A DNA stretch of 31,677 nt from Fimbriimonadaceae bacterium (GTDB taxonomy: Bacteria; Armatimonadota; Fimbriimonadia; Fimbriimonadales; Fimbriimonadaceae). This document shows positions 15,685-23,765 of the stretch, piece after piece (within the stretch, counting starts at the first letter, position 1; the number at the start of each line of letters is the position of its first letter). The notes below the pieces were generated by a model. That model was not told where the DNA came from. It searched no databases and saw nothing but the letters and a program-made list of their open reading frames with translations. The stretch spans positions 1-31,677 of the forward strand of contig JAIBBE010000125.1 of NCBI GenBank assembly GCA_019694835.1, written 5' to 3'. The position numbers were made by a program, and so were the translations under genes.

Positions 15685-17010
15685 ATGAGCGTGAGCCTTC
15701 TTGTCTGCGCCATGGCTTGGCTTGCATCCCCATTCGTTGCCCAGCCTGAATCGCTGCTTAAGAAATACATCCCCCGTCCCACCGGGGCAAACGCCTACGA
15801 GGAGTATTTGGCGGCGGCGGACCTAGTGCGGGTTCCTGGACTATCGACTTACGAGGCGTTTATCTCCCTTCGTGGTCGGTTCAGCCCGACTGGAATGGCA
15901 AGAAATCGTGGGGAGGAGTTCCCGAAGCTGCCGCCTGGTCTCCACGTTGAATCCACGACGCTGGACGCTCGACGGGAGATTCTGCGCCGTTATGGCCGCG
16001 TCGTCGATTTGATTCACGTTGGCAACTCAAAGCCCGCGATTCCATTTCGACCCACCTTTGATTTCGATAGTCCTTTGGACGAAGTAGCGCCGTATCGAAG
16101 CATCGGTCGGGTGCTCGACAGTGCGGCGCACGTGGCCTTCGTGGATGGGAATTCGAACCGGGCCACGGAGGTGTTGCTGGACTCCGTCTTCTTCAGTCGG
16201 GCCATCGGGGGCGATACCCTGATTCACTATCTAGTAGGAACGGCCAATTGCGTGGTCGCTCTGGCACGGTTCGAGCAGAACCTCACTCGCCTCTCCGAAC
16301 GCGATACCGATCGGATCATCGACGCCGTGGAGGACAGCCTGAAGCGCACGGATCCCCTGATTATGGCGATGGAAGGGGAAAAGAAAGGGTTGATGGCGAG
16401 TGCCAAGCAGCTTACAGATCCAGCCACCTACGACCTGGAGCGGGACTTCGGGTCTGAACTCGAGCGTAGGCAGCACGAGAGCTTCCTCGCCTTCGTCAAG
16501 ACGATGTCGCCCGCCGAACGGGAGGTGGCTCAGGGCAAGATCATCGAGCGTGGGTCCGCCGCTGCCGACCGTGTGATCAAGGTGCTTAAAGGCCCCGAGA
16601 GTCAGTGGTGCTCCATCGAGGATTCGCCTGAGGCCGCAGCGGTCGTTGAGGTCAAGACCCTGGATCAGTTCATTGCCAGCGCGAGCGAGCACCTTCAACC
16701 TGTCCACAAACAGGTTATCTTCGCGAGTGTTCGAATGCGAACCCAGCTAAGACTGCTCCGCTTGCATGCGAAGATCCTCAGGTTCAAAATGGAATTCGAG
16801 CGACTGCCCGACAACCTTGCCGAGTGCTGTGCAGCCGCCGATCTCGATGATCCCCTTTCGGGAAAGCCCTTTCAATACGAGGTGAAAGATCCGAGCCAGT
16901 ACCGTCTCTACAGCATGGGCGTCCCCGGCATTGGCGAGATCGAGTTACGCTACCGCCGCCAGTCTGAACCTGACCCCAACCTGCCCCCTCAGTCCTTTGG
17001 ATACCGGTAG
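15685..17010 (+). CDS. Secreted protein of unknown function (441 aa)
   Basis: I do not recognise a named family. Residues 1 to about 19 form a signal peptide (SLLVCAMAWLASPFVAQ). The rest is largely alpha-helical, with a central charged region (about 215-300). Near the C-terminus DPLSGKPFQYEV followed by YRLYSMGVPG resembles a motif seen in uncharacterised secreted proteins and pseudopilin-like tails, where a domain reports layout of a Ca- or pilin-type fold, but the match is too short to assign. The 3' end overlaps the convergent DUF1287 gene by 22 bases. A promoter with a 17-base spacer lies directly upstream. Confidence 0.8.
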   Translation: MSVSLLVCAMAWLASPFVAQPESLLKKYIPRPTGANAYEEYLAAADLVRVPGLSTYEAFISLRGRFSPTGMARNRGEEFPKLPPGLHVESTTLDARREILRRYGRVVDLIHVGNSKPAIPFRPTFDFDSPLDEVAPYRSIGRVLDSAAHVAFVDGNSNRATEVLLDSVFFSRAIGGDTLIHYLVGTANCVVALARFEQNLTRLSERDTDRIIDAVEDSLKRTDPLIMAMEGEKKGLMASAKQLTDPATYDLERDFGSELERRQHESFLAFVKTMSPAEREVAQGKIIERGSAAADRVIKVLKGPESQWCSIEDSPEAAAVVEVKTLDQFIASASEHLQPVHKQVIFASVRMRTQLRLLRLHAKILRFKMEFERLPDNLAECCAAADLDDPLSGKPFQYEVKDPSQYRLYSMGVPGIGEIELRYRRQSEPDPNLPPQSFGYR

Positions 17011-17582
17011 TGAGCGATGATCCTCCACCGACCCAGCACGTCTTCGAGCGCGCAGGGCCCGAGGTTATGTACACAAAGTGGCAGGCCGGAAGGCCCTTTT
17101 CCATCCACCACAACACCGATGTGATCAATGCCATTGTCGAACTTCCACCACACGATGTCCCCCGGTTTCCACTGCGGCAGGTCCTTGAGAGCGAGTGACT
17201 TGGTGAGGGTTTTCCCGAAGGCGGCGAAGAACGCGGCTTGGTTGGGAACACGGCGATGATCGATGTTGGGATCCGGGCGCTTGCCTCGACGCGGGTACTT
17301 CGAGAATCGGGACCGCATGTCCTCGCGAATAAGCTTCTGCAGATCGTAGCCCGCCGCACGGAGGCTGCGAATCACGACATCAGTGCACACGCCCCGATCG
17401 ACGGGTACGTCGCCGCCGGGGTACGCAAGCTTCACGTAGCTTGGGTCGTACGTCGCTGCTTCCTTGGCCTGGCGCAACGCAGCACTGACGATGAGTTTGG
17501 CGGCCAGGGGTTGCTTCGCGGGTGTCGCGCGAACAGGATACGAGCCCAAGGCGAGGGCGGCTATGAGAACGCTGATGGCCAT
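16989..17582 (-). CDS. DUF1287-family secreted protein
   Basis: The product has the DUF1287 pattern: CTDVVIRSLRAAGYDLQKL, then REDM, PNIDHRRVPN, and KPGDIVWWKFDNGIDHIGVV with a Cys/His arrangement (CTD; DHIGVV; HNLGP) like NlpC/P60-type amidases or other papain-fold hydrolases. Family members are exported and their biochemical role is not established; a peptidoglycan-related hydrolase role is inference. I use the ATG at 17582, which gives a clean signal peptide (MAISVLIAALALGSYPVRA); the longer start at 17609 adds nine residues before it. It slightly overlaps the upstream gene (stop at 17561). Confidence 0.85.
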   Translation of the reverse strand: MAISVLIAALALGSYPVRATPAKQPLAAKLIVSAALRQAKEAATYDPSYVKLAYPGGDVPVDRGVCTDVVIRSLRAAGYDLQKLIREDMRSRFSKYPRRGKRPDPNIDHRRVPNQAAFFAAFGKTLTKSLALKDLPQWKPGDIVWWKFDNGIDHIGVVVDGKGPSGLPLCVHNLGPCALEDVLGRWRIIAHYRYPKD

Positions 17583-17866
17583 AGGATTCCCGGATTTTGG
17601 TCGATCCACCTTTGGGCTTCGACACGTGCGAGTTCGATTTCCTCAAGATGTGCATCTTGGCCCAAGGTCTCGATGAGGAGCGCCACTTTCTCGTCGTCCA
17701 GGAGGACTCGTGGGTCAATGAGCCAAATCTTGACCTTGTCCCAGTACCCGAAGTTCAAGGTCGAGCCCTCTGCGACACAGAGAATGCCATACCCTCGAAG
17801 GAGGTTCTGATACATGGTTGCCATCTCGGGCACTAGAGCAGAACCGACAACATAGCGTGGGATCAT
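17561..17866 (-). CDS. Small protein of unknown function (101 aa)
   Basis: Not recognised. It has no signal peptide and an apparently folded body (YGILCVAEGSTLNFGYWDKVKIWLIDP, then an acidic helix DDEKVALLIETLGQDAHLEEIELARVEAQRW). It overlaps the DUF1287 start by 22 bases on the same strand, which favours a real, co-transcribed gene. Starts at 17866 and at internal Met15 or Met18 are possible; no Shine-Dalgarno picks one. TTGACG upstream and TATGAT over the ATG resemble a promoter but with a 15-base spacer. Confidence 0.6.
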   Translation of the reverse strand: MIPRYVVGSALVPEMATMYQNLLRGYGILCVAEGSTLNFGYWDKVKIWLIDPRVLLDDEKVALLIETLGQDAHLEEIELARVEAQRWIDQNPGILWPSAFS

Positions 17867-17939
17867 AGTGGTGCCGAAACCACGTCAAAGGAAGCCGATT
17901 TGGGTTCACTTCTCCGGGTTGCTCACCGAGAATACCCTT

Positions 17940-17963
17940 GAGAGCTTCAAGCTCTCGTTTTTT
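17940..17963 (+). terminator. Intrinsic-terminator-like hairpin directly before the diguanylate cyclase gene
   Basis: GAGAGCTTCAAGCTCTC (17940-17956) folds into a 6-bp stem with a 5-base loop, extendable to 8 bp, and is followed by G and six T (17958-17963). The ATG at 17968 is only four bases further on. No plus-strand gene ends nearby (the nearest, at 17010, faces a convergent gene), so the hairpin is likely in the leader of the diguanylate cyclase gene and may attenuate it. No known riboswitch is recognised upstream. Confidence 0.55.
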
Positions 17964-17967
17964 GCTT

Positions 17968-19515
17968 ATGGGTCATTCTCTGTTTACACTGGATAGCGAA
18001 AGCAAGTCGCTGCTGACGACTGTGGTTACGGCCGTCTCCTTTCTCGCGGGAGCCTGTCTCGGGTTCCTTGCATTCCTCCCGGGTGCACCGCACGCGCAGC
18101 TCTTGGTTCTCGCGGCGGGGACGATTTTGGCGCTGGCAAGCGTGTCGCTGTGGCGATCACGCCTGAGACTTCCGACGCAGGGACCCATCATTGGGCACGC
18201 TGAGTTCCAGGCTATTCAGGAGTGTTCGCCGGTTGGCGTGTTCTTCGCCGATCTCGACGGATCGTGCAAGTACGCCAATGGCCGCTTTTTGGAAATCTCC
18301 GGCCTGGCCGCGGAGGAGACCCGAGGTCACGGCTGGCGGCGGATTCTTCATCCCGAGGATCGGGAGTGGGTCAGCCAGGAGTGGCAGGCCGCGCTTCAAG
18401 CGCAGAGCTACTTCGAAGCGGTCTTCCGCTACCTCAGGCCCGATGGGGAAGTGGTATGGATAGCTTGTCGCGCGGCACCCGTCAACTCTGGTGGCGCTTT
18501 GATCGGCTATGCCGGGGCGGTCGAGGACATTACTTCGCAGCGGGCTGCCGAAGAAAGGGCGCGTAATGCTCACCAGCGGCTTTCCTCAACACTGGAGAGT
18601 ATTCACGACGGCTTTCTGTCCCTCGATAATGCTTGGAATATCACCTATATCAATCAGGCAGCTTGCGAGATGTTTTCCAAGATTCGAGCCGAAGTTGTGG
18701 GTAGCAACTTGCTCGAACTCTTCCCCGATATCGCTGACTCGATTCTCGTTCTTTACTGCCGCGAGGTGATGGCCGGTGGACAGCCACAGGTCTTCGAGAC
18801 TCAGGATAGCGACGACGACCTGTGGTATGAGGTGCGAGTCTATCCGGCACCCGAAGGCGTGAGCGTCTTTTATCAAGATATCACGGCACGCAAGCAGATC
18901 GAAGCTCAGATCGAGGAAAGCATGATGCAGATCAGTGAGTATTCCGTAAGACTTGAGCTTCAGCAACAGGAACTCGCGGATGCGAACGATAAGCTCGAAG
19001 CCTTGGCTACCACGGACGGGCTCACCGGGCTGAAGAATCATCGCACCTTCCAGGACCGGCTATCGCTGGAGCTTGAGGACACCGTCAAAAGCGGGGAACC
19101 CGTTTCTCTGCTATTGCTGGACGTAGACAAGTTTAAGACATTCAATGATGAGTTTGGTCATCAGGCGGGCGACGAAGTTCTGATAGGAGTTGGCAAAGTG
19201 CTCGAAAAGGTCGCGATGGAAGGAGAGTTCGTTGCCCGTTACGGCGGCGAGGAGTTCGTGGTCATCTTGCCTTCTCAGAACTTGGAACAAGCCGTCTCCT
19301 CGGCCGAGAGATTTCGTGTTGCGATCGAATCTCAAGAGTGGCCTTATCGCGCAGTGACCGCGAGTTTCGGGTGTTCGACGACCACGGGTACCGATACAGA
19401 TAAGACGAAACTTATCGCGCAGGCGGATCAGGCCCTTTACGCCTCAAAGAGCCGCGGTCGCAACCGAACAACGCACTTTTTGCAGACGCGTGAAGCCACG
19501 TCACTCGCGGCGTAA
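17968..19515 (+). CDS. Membrane-bound PAS-PAS-GGDEF diguanylate cyclase
   Basis: Two N-terminal membrane helices (about residues 15-37 and 45-62) are followed by two PAS domains (about 75-200 and 205-315), a short coiled coil (about 315-350) and a GGDEF domain ending near 505. The active-site motif is GGEEF at 426-430 and the DVDKFKTFNDEFGH metal-binding segment is intact, so it should make cyclic di-GMP from GTP. The inhibitory RxxD site usually found five residues before the motif is absent (MEGE there). I use ATG 17968; the open frame from TTG 17938 would run through the terminator-like hairpin. It overlaps the convergent permease by 15 bases. Confidence 0.93.
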   Translation: MGHSLFTLDSESKSLLTTVVTAVSFLAGACLGFLAFLPGAPHAQLLVLAAGTILALASVSLWRSRLRLPTQGPIIGHAEFQAIQECSPVGVFFADLDGSCKYANGRFLEISGLAAEETRGHGWRRILHPEDREWVSQEWQAALQAQSYFEAVFRYLRPDGEVVWIACRAAPVNSGGALIGYAGAVEDITSQRAAEERARNAHQRLSSTLESIHDGFLSLDNAWNITYINQAACEMFSKIRAEVVGSNLLELFPDIADSILVLYCREVMAGGQPQVFETQDSDDDLWYEVRVYPAPEGVSVFYQDITARKQIEAQIEESMMQISEYSVRLELQQQELADANDKLEALATTDGLTGLKNHRTFQDRLSLELEDTVKSGEPVSLLLLDVDKFKTFNDEFGHQAGDEVLIGVGKVLEKVAMEGEFVARYGGEEFVVILPSQNLEQAVSSAERFRVAIESQEWPYRAVTASFGCSTTTGTDTDKTKLIAQADQALYASKSRGRNRTTHFLQTREATSLAA

Positions 19516-20730
19516 CGCGACGATTGGGTCGAGTCGGGCTGCGCTTACCGCGGGATAAAACCCGAATACCATGCCAATCATCGCGGAAAAGAGAGAGGCC
19601 ATGATGGCCGCAGGCAACGGAAACGGTGTGGCGAGGCCATCCTTGTTGGGCCACTCCAGCGAGATCGTCCAAAGTGTGACGAGATTTCCCAACATGTAAG
19701 CGATTCCCATTCCAATGAGCCCGCCTATGAGCGAAAGCGTCGCCGCTTCGACGAGGAATTGCGTTAAGATGGCCGGACGCTTGGCTCCAACCGCTTTCCG
19801 CAAGCCGATCTCCTTCGTTCTCTCAGTAACGGAGACCAGCATGATATTCATAATGCCAATTCCACCAACGAGAAGCGACAAGGCGGCGACAGCGGCAAGA
19901 GCGGCTCCCGCGACACCAACCACGCCTTGGAAGACCTTGAGAACGTTTTGGCTCGACTCCACCATGTAGAGAGCGCGGTTGTTGGACTTCGCCATCAGTG
20001 CTTTCCAAACATCTTCGAGTGCATCGTCGATCTTCACCCCTTTCTTTGCTCTCAGGAGAATCAGATCGACCTTTGTTCCTCCCAGCCACTTCGCATTGGC
20101 AGTGGCGAGCGGCATAAACATCACCGTAGTGTTCCGATCACCCATCATTTCCAGAGGCTCTGAAATGCCGATCACTTGAAGGGTCAGCCCCTGCATGGTG
20201 ACATACTTTCCAATCGGGTCATCGTCTTTGAACAGGCCTTTTGCCGTGTCGGCGCTGATGACACAAACGTTGGCCTTTTCCTCGTTATCCTTTTCGTTGA
20301 TGTAACGCCCTTCTTTGAGTTCGATGCGATTGAGCTCAATGAAGTTCTGATCAATTGCGCGTACGCCAACGTCCTTGAGTTCCTTGTCACCTGCCTTAAC
20401 GGTGTGTCGGCCCGCTTCACGATAGCCTGAAGCGAGCTCAATCTTGCCGGTCCGTTCTTTGAGGTATTCGATGTCTTCAAGTCGGAGGTTCTCGAGGTCG
20501 CCCTGGATCTGACCACGCTCCAACCGCGAAGGATTGAAAGCCACAAAAATCGTATCCGAACCGATCTTGGCAAACTGTGATTCCAGGTAGGACTGAAAAG
20601 CACCCGAAATCATGACGATCAAGGTCACGCTCATGACCCCGATGATCACACCGAGCATCGTCAAGAACGCTCTCAGCTTATGCAGCCGAAGCATTCCTAA
20701 AGCGATGATAAAAGATTGGCCAAAATTCAC
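19501..20730 (-). CDS. MacB-type FtsX-domain ABC transporter permease
   Basis: A 409-residue MacB-family permease: an N-terminal helix (LRAFLTMLGVIIGVMSVTLIVM, about 18-40), a MacB-type periplasmic domain (about 45-265) and three C-terminal helices of the FtsX domain (about 275-400), with the signature TERTKEIGLRKAVGAK and the end PAVSAARLDPIVALRRE. These proteins pump lipids, peptides or macrolides by mechanotransmission rather than classical transport. It starts 8 bases after the adaptor gene. No ATPase gene lies next to it, although MacA/MacB systems need one. Confidence 0.93.
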   Translation of the reverse strand: MNFGQSFIIALGMLRLHKLRAFLTMLGVIIGVMSVTLIVMISGAFQSYLESQFAKIGSDTIFVAFNPSRLERGQIQGDLENLRLEDIEYLKERTGKIELASGYREAGRHTVKAGDKELKDVGVRAIDQNFIELNRIELKEGRYINEKDNEEKANVCVISADTAKGLFKDDDPIGKYVTMQGLTLQVIGISEPLEMMGDRNTTVMFMPLATANAKWLGGTKVDLILLRAKKGVKIDDALEDVWKALMAKSNNRALYMVESSQNVLKVFQGVVGVAGAALAAVAALSLLVGGIGIMNIMLVSVTERTKEIGLRKAVGAKRPAILTQFLVEAATLSLIGGLIGMGIAYMLGNLVTLWTISLEWPNKDGLATPFPLPAAIMASLFSAMIGMVFGFYPAVSAARLDPIVALRRE

Positions 20731-20738
20731 GAGATCTC

Positions 20739-22385
20739 CTAGTCACCTTCTCGACCGAACTGTGCCCCTTTGCGCTTAGGGCCCGTAAACTTTGGCTTGA
20801 AGATCTTCGTTCCAGCCTCGACGCCAGATTTGATTTCGACTGAGTTGGAGTCCTGGAGACCAATCGTCACCGTCTTGCGATTGGGCTTGGACTCGGCTAC
20901 GGGCGCACCTGGTTTGACGTCGGCCCCTTCGTCGGACAAGGCAACGTAATACTTCTCACCATCGCGACCCAAGTATTCCAGCGGAATCTTGAGCACGTTC
21001 GTCGCTTTCTGTGAGGTCATGGTGCACTTTGCTGACATGCCCGACTTCAGGCGCGGATCGGCCTTATCCAGCCGTACTTCGACTTCATACTTCACGACCG
21101 GTTCGCCGGTCGTCACCGTCGTGCCCGTCGCTTTGCTGGCTGGGGCGATCTTGGCGATCTTGCCCATGAACTTCTGGCCCGGCAACGCATCAACGCTCAC
21201 CTCGGCATCCATCCCAAGCTTCAGCTTGGCAACGTCAATCTCATTGATGTCGAGTTTGATCAGCATGCTGGTTCTATCCTCGACTCGCACGATGGGTGTG
21301 CCGCTGCTGAAACTGCTTAAGCTGGCCACCAATTCGCCGACTTGAACGAGTTTCTTCGTAACGACACCGTTGATCGGTGAGACGATGTCGGTTTCGCCAA
21401 GCTGTCGGCGACTGTCTCTCAACACGCTCTGCAGTTGATCGACACTTGCCTGGCTCTGGGCACGGCTTTTGGCGAGAACTTCAACTTCGCGCAATCCCGC
21501 TCGTGCATCATCCAGTGAAGAAACGGCTTGCTCGTACTCCTTGCGTTTCGTGAAGTCCTGAATACGGTTCGCGTTTGCCCGGTCGAGTTCGGCCTTGGCC
21601 TGTCGGACCCGCTCATCGGCCTGCTTTCGCTCAAGGTCCTGCTGGGCATCAAGTCGGGCCAAGCGGTCTTCGGCACTCTGCCGTCGAGTTTTGGCTAGCG
21701 ACAGTTGAAGCTGTGAGGTTTCAACCTCGCGAGCGGAGATATAGCCCTTCTCCAATAAGCCCTGTTTACGGACGAGATCGCGCTCTGCGTTGTCCTCGTT
21801 GGCTCTGGCTTCGTCAACCGAGCTTACCGATGCGGTTCGGTCATTCGGCTGCGTCGTACTGACGAGTTGGTCGCGAGCTTGCACGGCGGTATTGTAAGCT
21901 GTGTTCGCCGCTTCGATGCTGGTTCGGGTCAGTTCCGGCTGAATACCGAGTTCCTTCTCTAGCTGAGCGACGCGCATCTTGGCGCGTTCGTAGGCCGCTT
22001 TCGCGGTTACTCTTCGCTGACTGATTTCGATGTCGGTTCGTTCGACCGCACTGCGGGCACCTCGGAGCTGGGCCTCGTCCTGCTCGACTCTGAGCGCCGT
22101 TTCTTGGGGATCGATGACGGCGATCTTGTCACCCACCTTGACCTCGGAACCTTCCTCGACGAAGAGATCTTGAACTCGGCCGGCCACTCGGCTCTTGATT
22201 TCGACGGCCTTCACGGCATCGACCGTACCCGTCTCAACCACTTGGACGGAGATGTTGCCCTTTTCCACGGTCGCGGTCTTGGGGCCCTCCGCCTTCCGAC
22301 TGCTCATCATGGACCTCATGGCGAACAACCCTCCCCCGCACAACACGACAAGCAGGATGCCAATAATCAGTCCAGTTTTCTTCAT
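20739..22385 (-). CDS. MacA/HlyD-like periplasmic adaptor (membrane fusion protein)
   Basis: From ATG 22385 the product has 548 residues: an N-terminal membrane anchor (KKTGLIIGILLVVLCGGGLFAM), a barrel-sandwich (lipoyl-like) half (EIKSRVAGRVQDLFVEEGSEV), a long alpha-helical hairpin (coiled coil, about 80-320), the second lipoyl half (IVSPINGVVTKKLVQVGELV), a beta-barrel and a membrane-proximal domain. This order is that of MacA. Its hairpin is longer than average. An extra 15 residues from ATG 22430 are possible. Upstream, TAAACT is a possible -10. With the permease it forms an efflux or envelope-lipid module lacking the ATPase and any outer-membrane channel nearby. Confidence 0.92.
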   Translation of the reverse strand: MKKTGLIIGILLVVLCGGGLFAMRSMMSSRKAEGPKTATVEKGNISVQVVETGTVDAVKAVEIKSRVAGRVQDLFVEEGSEVKVGDKIAVIDPQETALRVEQDEAQLRGARSAVERTDIEISQRRVTAKAAYERAKMRVAQLEKELGIQPELTRTSIEAANTAYNTAVQARDQLVSTTQPNDRTASVSSVDEARANEDNAERDLVRKQGLLEKGYISAREVETSQLQLSLAKTRRQSAEDRLARLDAQQDLERKQADERVRQAKAELDRANANRIQDFTKRKEYEQAVSSLDDARAGLREVEVLAKSRAQSQASVDQLQSVLRDSRRQLGETDIVSPINGVVTKKLVQVGELVASLSSFSSGTPIVRVEDRTSMLIKLDINEIDVAKLKLGMDAEVSVDALPGQKFMGKIAKIAPASKATGTTVTTGEPVVKYEVEVRLDKADPRLKSGMSAKCTMTSQKATNVLKIPLEYLGRDGEKYYVALSDEGADVKPGAPVAESKPNRKTVTIGLQDSNSVEIKSGVEAGTKIFKPKFTGPKRKGAQFGREGD

Positions 22386-22468
22386 AGGAGCCGTCGCGAG
22401 TTTACAATCCTTACGGCTAGGACGGCTCATACGGGACTTTCGGCCCAGCGGTAGTGCAAGATAGTCGC

Positions 22469-22777
22469 ATGCACCACTACCTGCTATGGTACGAAATTGG
22501 CCCCGATTACCTTGAACGGCGGGGTGAGTACCGAATGGATCACTTGCGTCTGGCCAAGAAATACGCCGATGACGGATTGCTCATCGCTGGTGGAGCGGTT
22601 GATAATCCTCTCGATACAGCGCTCATTCTGTTTTGCGCCGAGGCACCCGGGATCGTCGAGGAATTTGCCCGGATCGATCCCTATGTGACGAGCGGAATCG
22701 TCAAGTCATGGAGCGTCCGCGAGTGGAAAACGGTCGCTGGACCCCTTGCGGTTCAGCCGGTTCCGATCGAGCCTTGA
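22469..22777 (+). CDS. YCII-related small protein
   Basis: A 102-residue ferredoxin-like alpha/beta protein. MHHYLLWYEIGPDYLERRGEYRMDHL with the conserved Arg..His pattern and LLIAGGAVDNP, ALILF, VTSGIVKSWSVREW match the YCII/DGPF family, small cytosolic proteins with a putative acid-base His/Asp pair; activity is unknown for most. I prefer ATG 22469 over GTG 22454. A CAAGAT hexamer 6 bases upstream is a weak -10. The stop lies 1 base from the convergent etfA stop. Confidence 0.82.
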   Translation: MHHYLLWYEIGPDYLERRGEYRMDHLRLAKKYADDGLLIAGGAVDNPLDTALILFCAEAPGIVEEFARIDPYVTSGIVKSWSVREWKTVAGPLAVQPVPIEP

Positions 22778-22778
22778 G

Positions 22779-23672
22779 CTACTTGCCGAGTTTCGACCGA
22801 ATTGCCGGGATGGCATCGTAGAGATCAGCGACGAGGCCCAGGTCTGCGTTCTCGAAAATCGGAGCGTCAGGATCCTTGTTGATCGCCACGATGAGCTTGC
22901 TGTCTTTGATTCCTGCCATGTGCTGAGTCGAGCCCGAAATCCCGGCCGCAATATAGAGATCGGGGGCCACGATCTTGCCGGTTTGGCCGACCTGCAGTTC
23001 ATTCGGCGCGATACCGCTGTCGACTGCGGCACGAGTGGCACCAACAGCGCCACCAAGCGCATCAGCGAGGCCGCCGATGACCTGTTCAAATGTCGCCGCA
23101 TCCTTGAGGGGTCGACCGCCGGAGACGATGACTTTGGCTTGTGCGAGATCGGGCCTGCCCCCACTTCGTTCTCGCGAAGCGGTTCGTCTCGCCTTGGAGT
23201 CCACATTTAAGCTCAACGCCTCGACCACGGATTGGCTCGCGGTTTCCCCCACCGGAAAGCCTGCGGGACGGATCGTCAGGACGACGGGCGTGCTGAGAAC
23301 CTCGACGGTCGCCAAGATCGAGCCAGCCACGATCGGACGGACGAAAAGCGTGGGTGAGACCACGGACACCACGTCGGTGACCATCGCCGCATCAATCAGC
23401 CCTGCTAGCCGCGCCAACACGTCCTTGGATCGCATCGCGGAGACCGAGGCGATGTGGCTGTAGTTTCCGGCCAGCCCAACCAGGGCTGATGCCAGTCCAT
23501 CCGCGGGAGCGATTTCATTCATTCCTGCGTTGAACACCTTCTCTGCGCCGAGCCCGGCTGAACCGGTGCCCATGAGGCAAAGCACGTCGAAGGGAAGACC
23601 AAGCGCATGCGCGAATCCGGCACCCTGGTGCGCGTCCGCGTCGTCGAACGCGATCAAGAGGAGTCTCGACAT
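22779..23672 (-). CDS. etfA: Electron transfer flavoprotein alpha subunit EtfA
   Basis: EtfA with EtfB shuttles electrons from acyl-CoA dehydrogenases to the quinone pool. The C-terminal FAD-binding part is clear: VIVSGGRPLKD, GATRAAVDSG, QVGQTGKIVAPDLYIAAGISG, TQHMAGIKDSKLIVAINKDP and DLGLVADLYDAIP, all family signatures. The N-terminal part is less conserved, as usual. At 297 residues it is slightly short but complete. No etfB is adjacent, which is unusual, since the two subunits are normally encoded together. CACAAT 7 bases upstream of the ATG suggests a leaderless message. Confidence 0.94.
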   Translation of the reverse strand: MSRLLLIAFDDADAHQGAGFAHALGLPFDVLCLMGTGSAGLGAEKVFNAGMNEIAPADGLASALVGLAGNYSHIASVSAMRSKDVLARLAGLIDAAMVTDVVSVVSPTLFVRPIVAGSILATVEVLSTPVVLTIRPAGFPVGETASQSVVEALSLNVDSKARRTASRERSGGRPDLAQAKVIVSGGRPLKDAATFEQVIGGLADALGGAVGATRAAVDSGIAPNELQVGQTGKIVAPDLYIAAGISGSTQHMAGIKDSKLIVAINKDPDAPIFENADLGLVADLYDAIPAIRSKLGK

Positions 23673-23679
23673 TGGGGTG

Positions 23680-23685
23680 ATTGTG
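23680..23685 (-). promoter_or_regulatory. Putative -10 of etfA (leaderless)
   Basis: Minus-strand CACAAT is 7 bases before the ATG at 23672. No Shine-Dalgarno and no clear -35 are seen. Confidence 0.35.
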
Positions 23686-23714
23686 ACCGATCCCGTTCAC
23701 TTCTGGGGACACGA

Positions 23715-23747
23715 GAGGCCGAGTTCCGTACCCGGAACATCGGCCTC
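23715..23747 (-). terminator. Strong hairpin between the DUF4097 gene and etfA
   Basis: GAGGCCGA and TCGGCCTC plus inner GTTCC/GGAAC pair into a ~13-bp stem around a 6-base loop, with one unpaired base. It lies after the stop of the DUF4097 gene (23766) and ahead of the etfA promoter. There is no T-run on the minus strand, so it may end the upstream transcript in another way or be a repeat. Confidence 0.45.
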
Positions 23748-23765
23748 AAGTGTACGGGCGACCAA

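Noticed and set aside
17870..17970. A c-di-GMP riboswitch before the diguanylate cyclase
   Set aside because: The leader is too short and lacks the conserved GEMM-type core; only a plain hairpin with a T-run is present.
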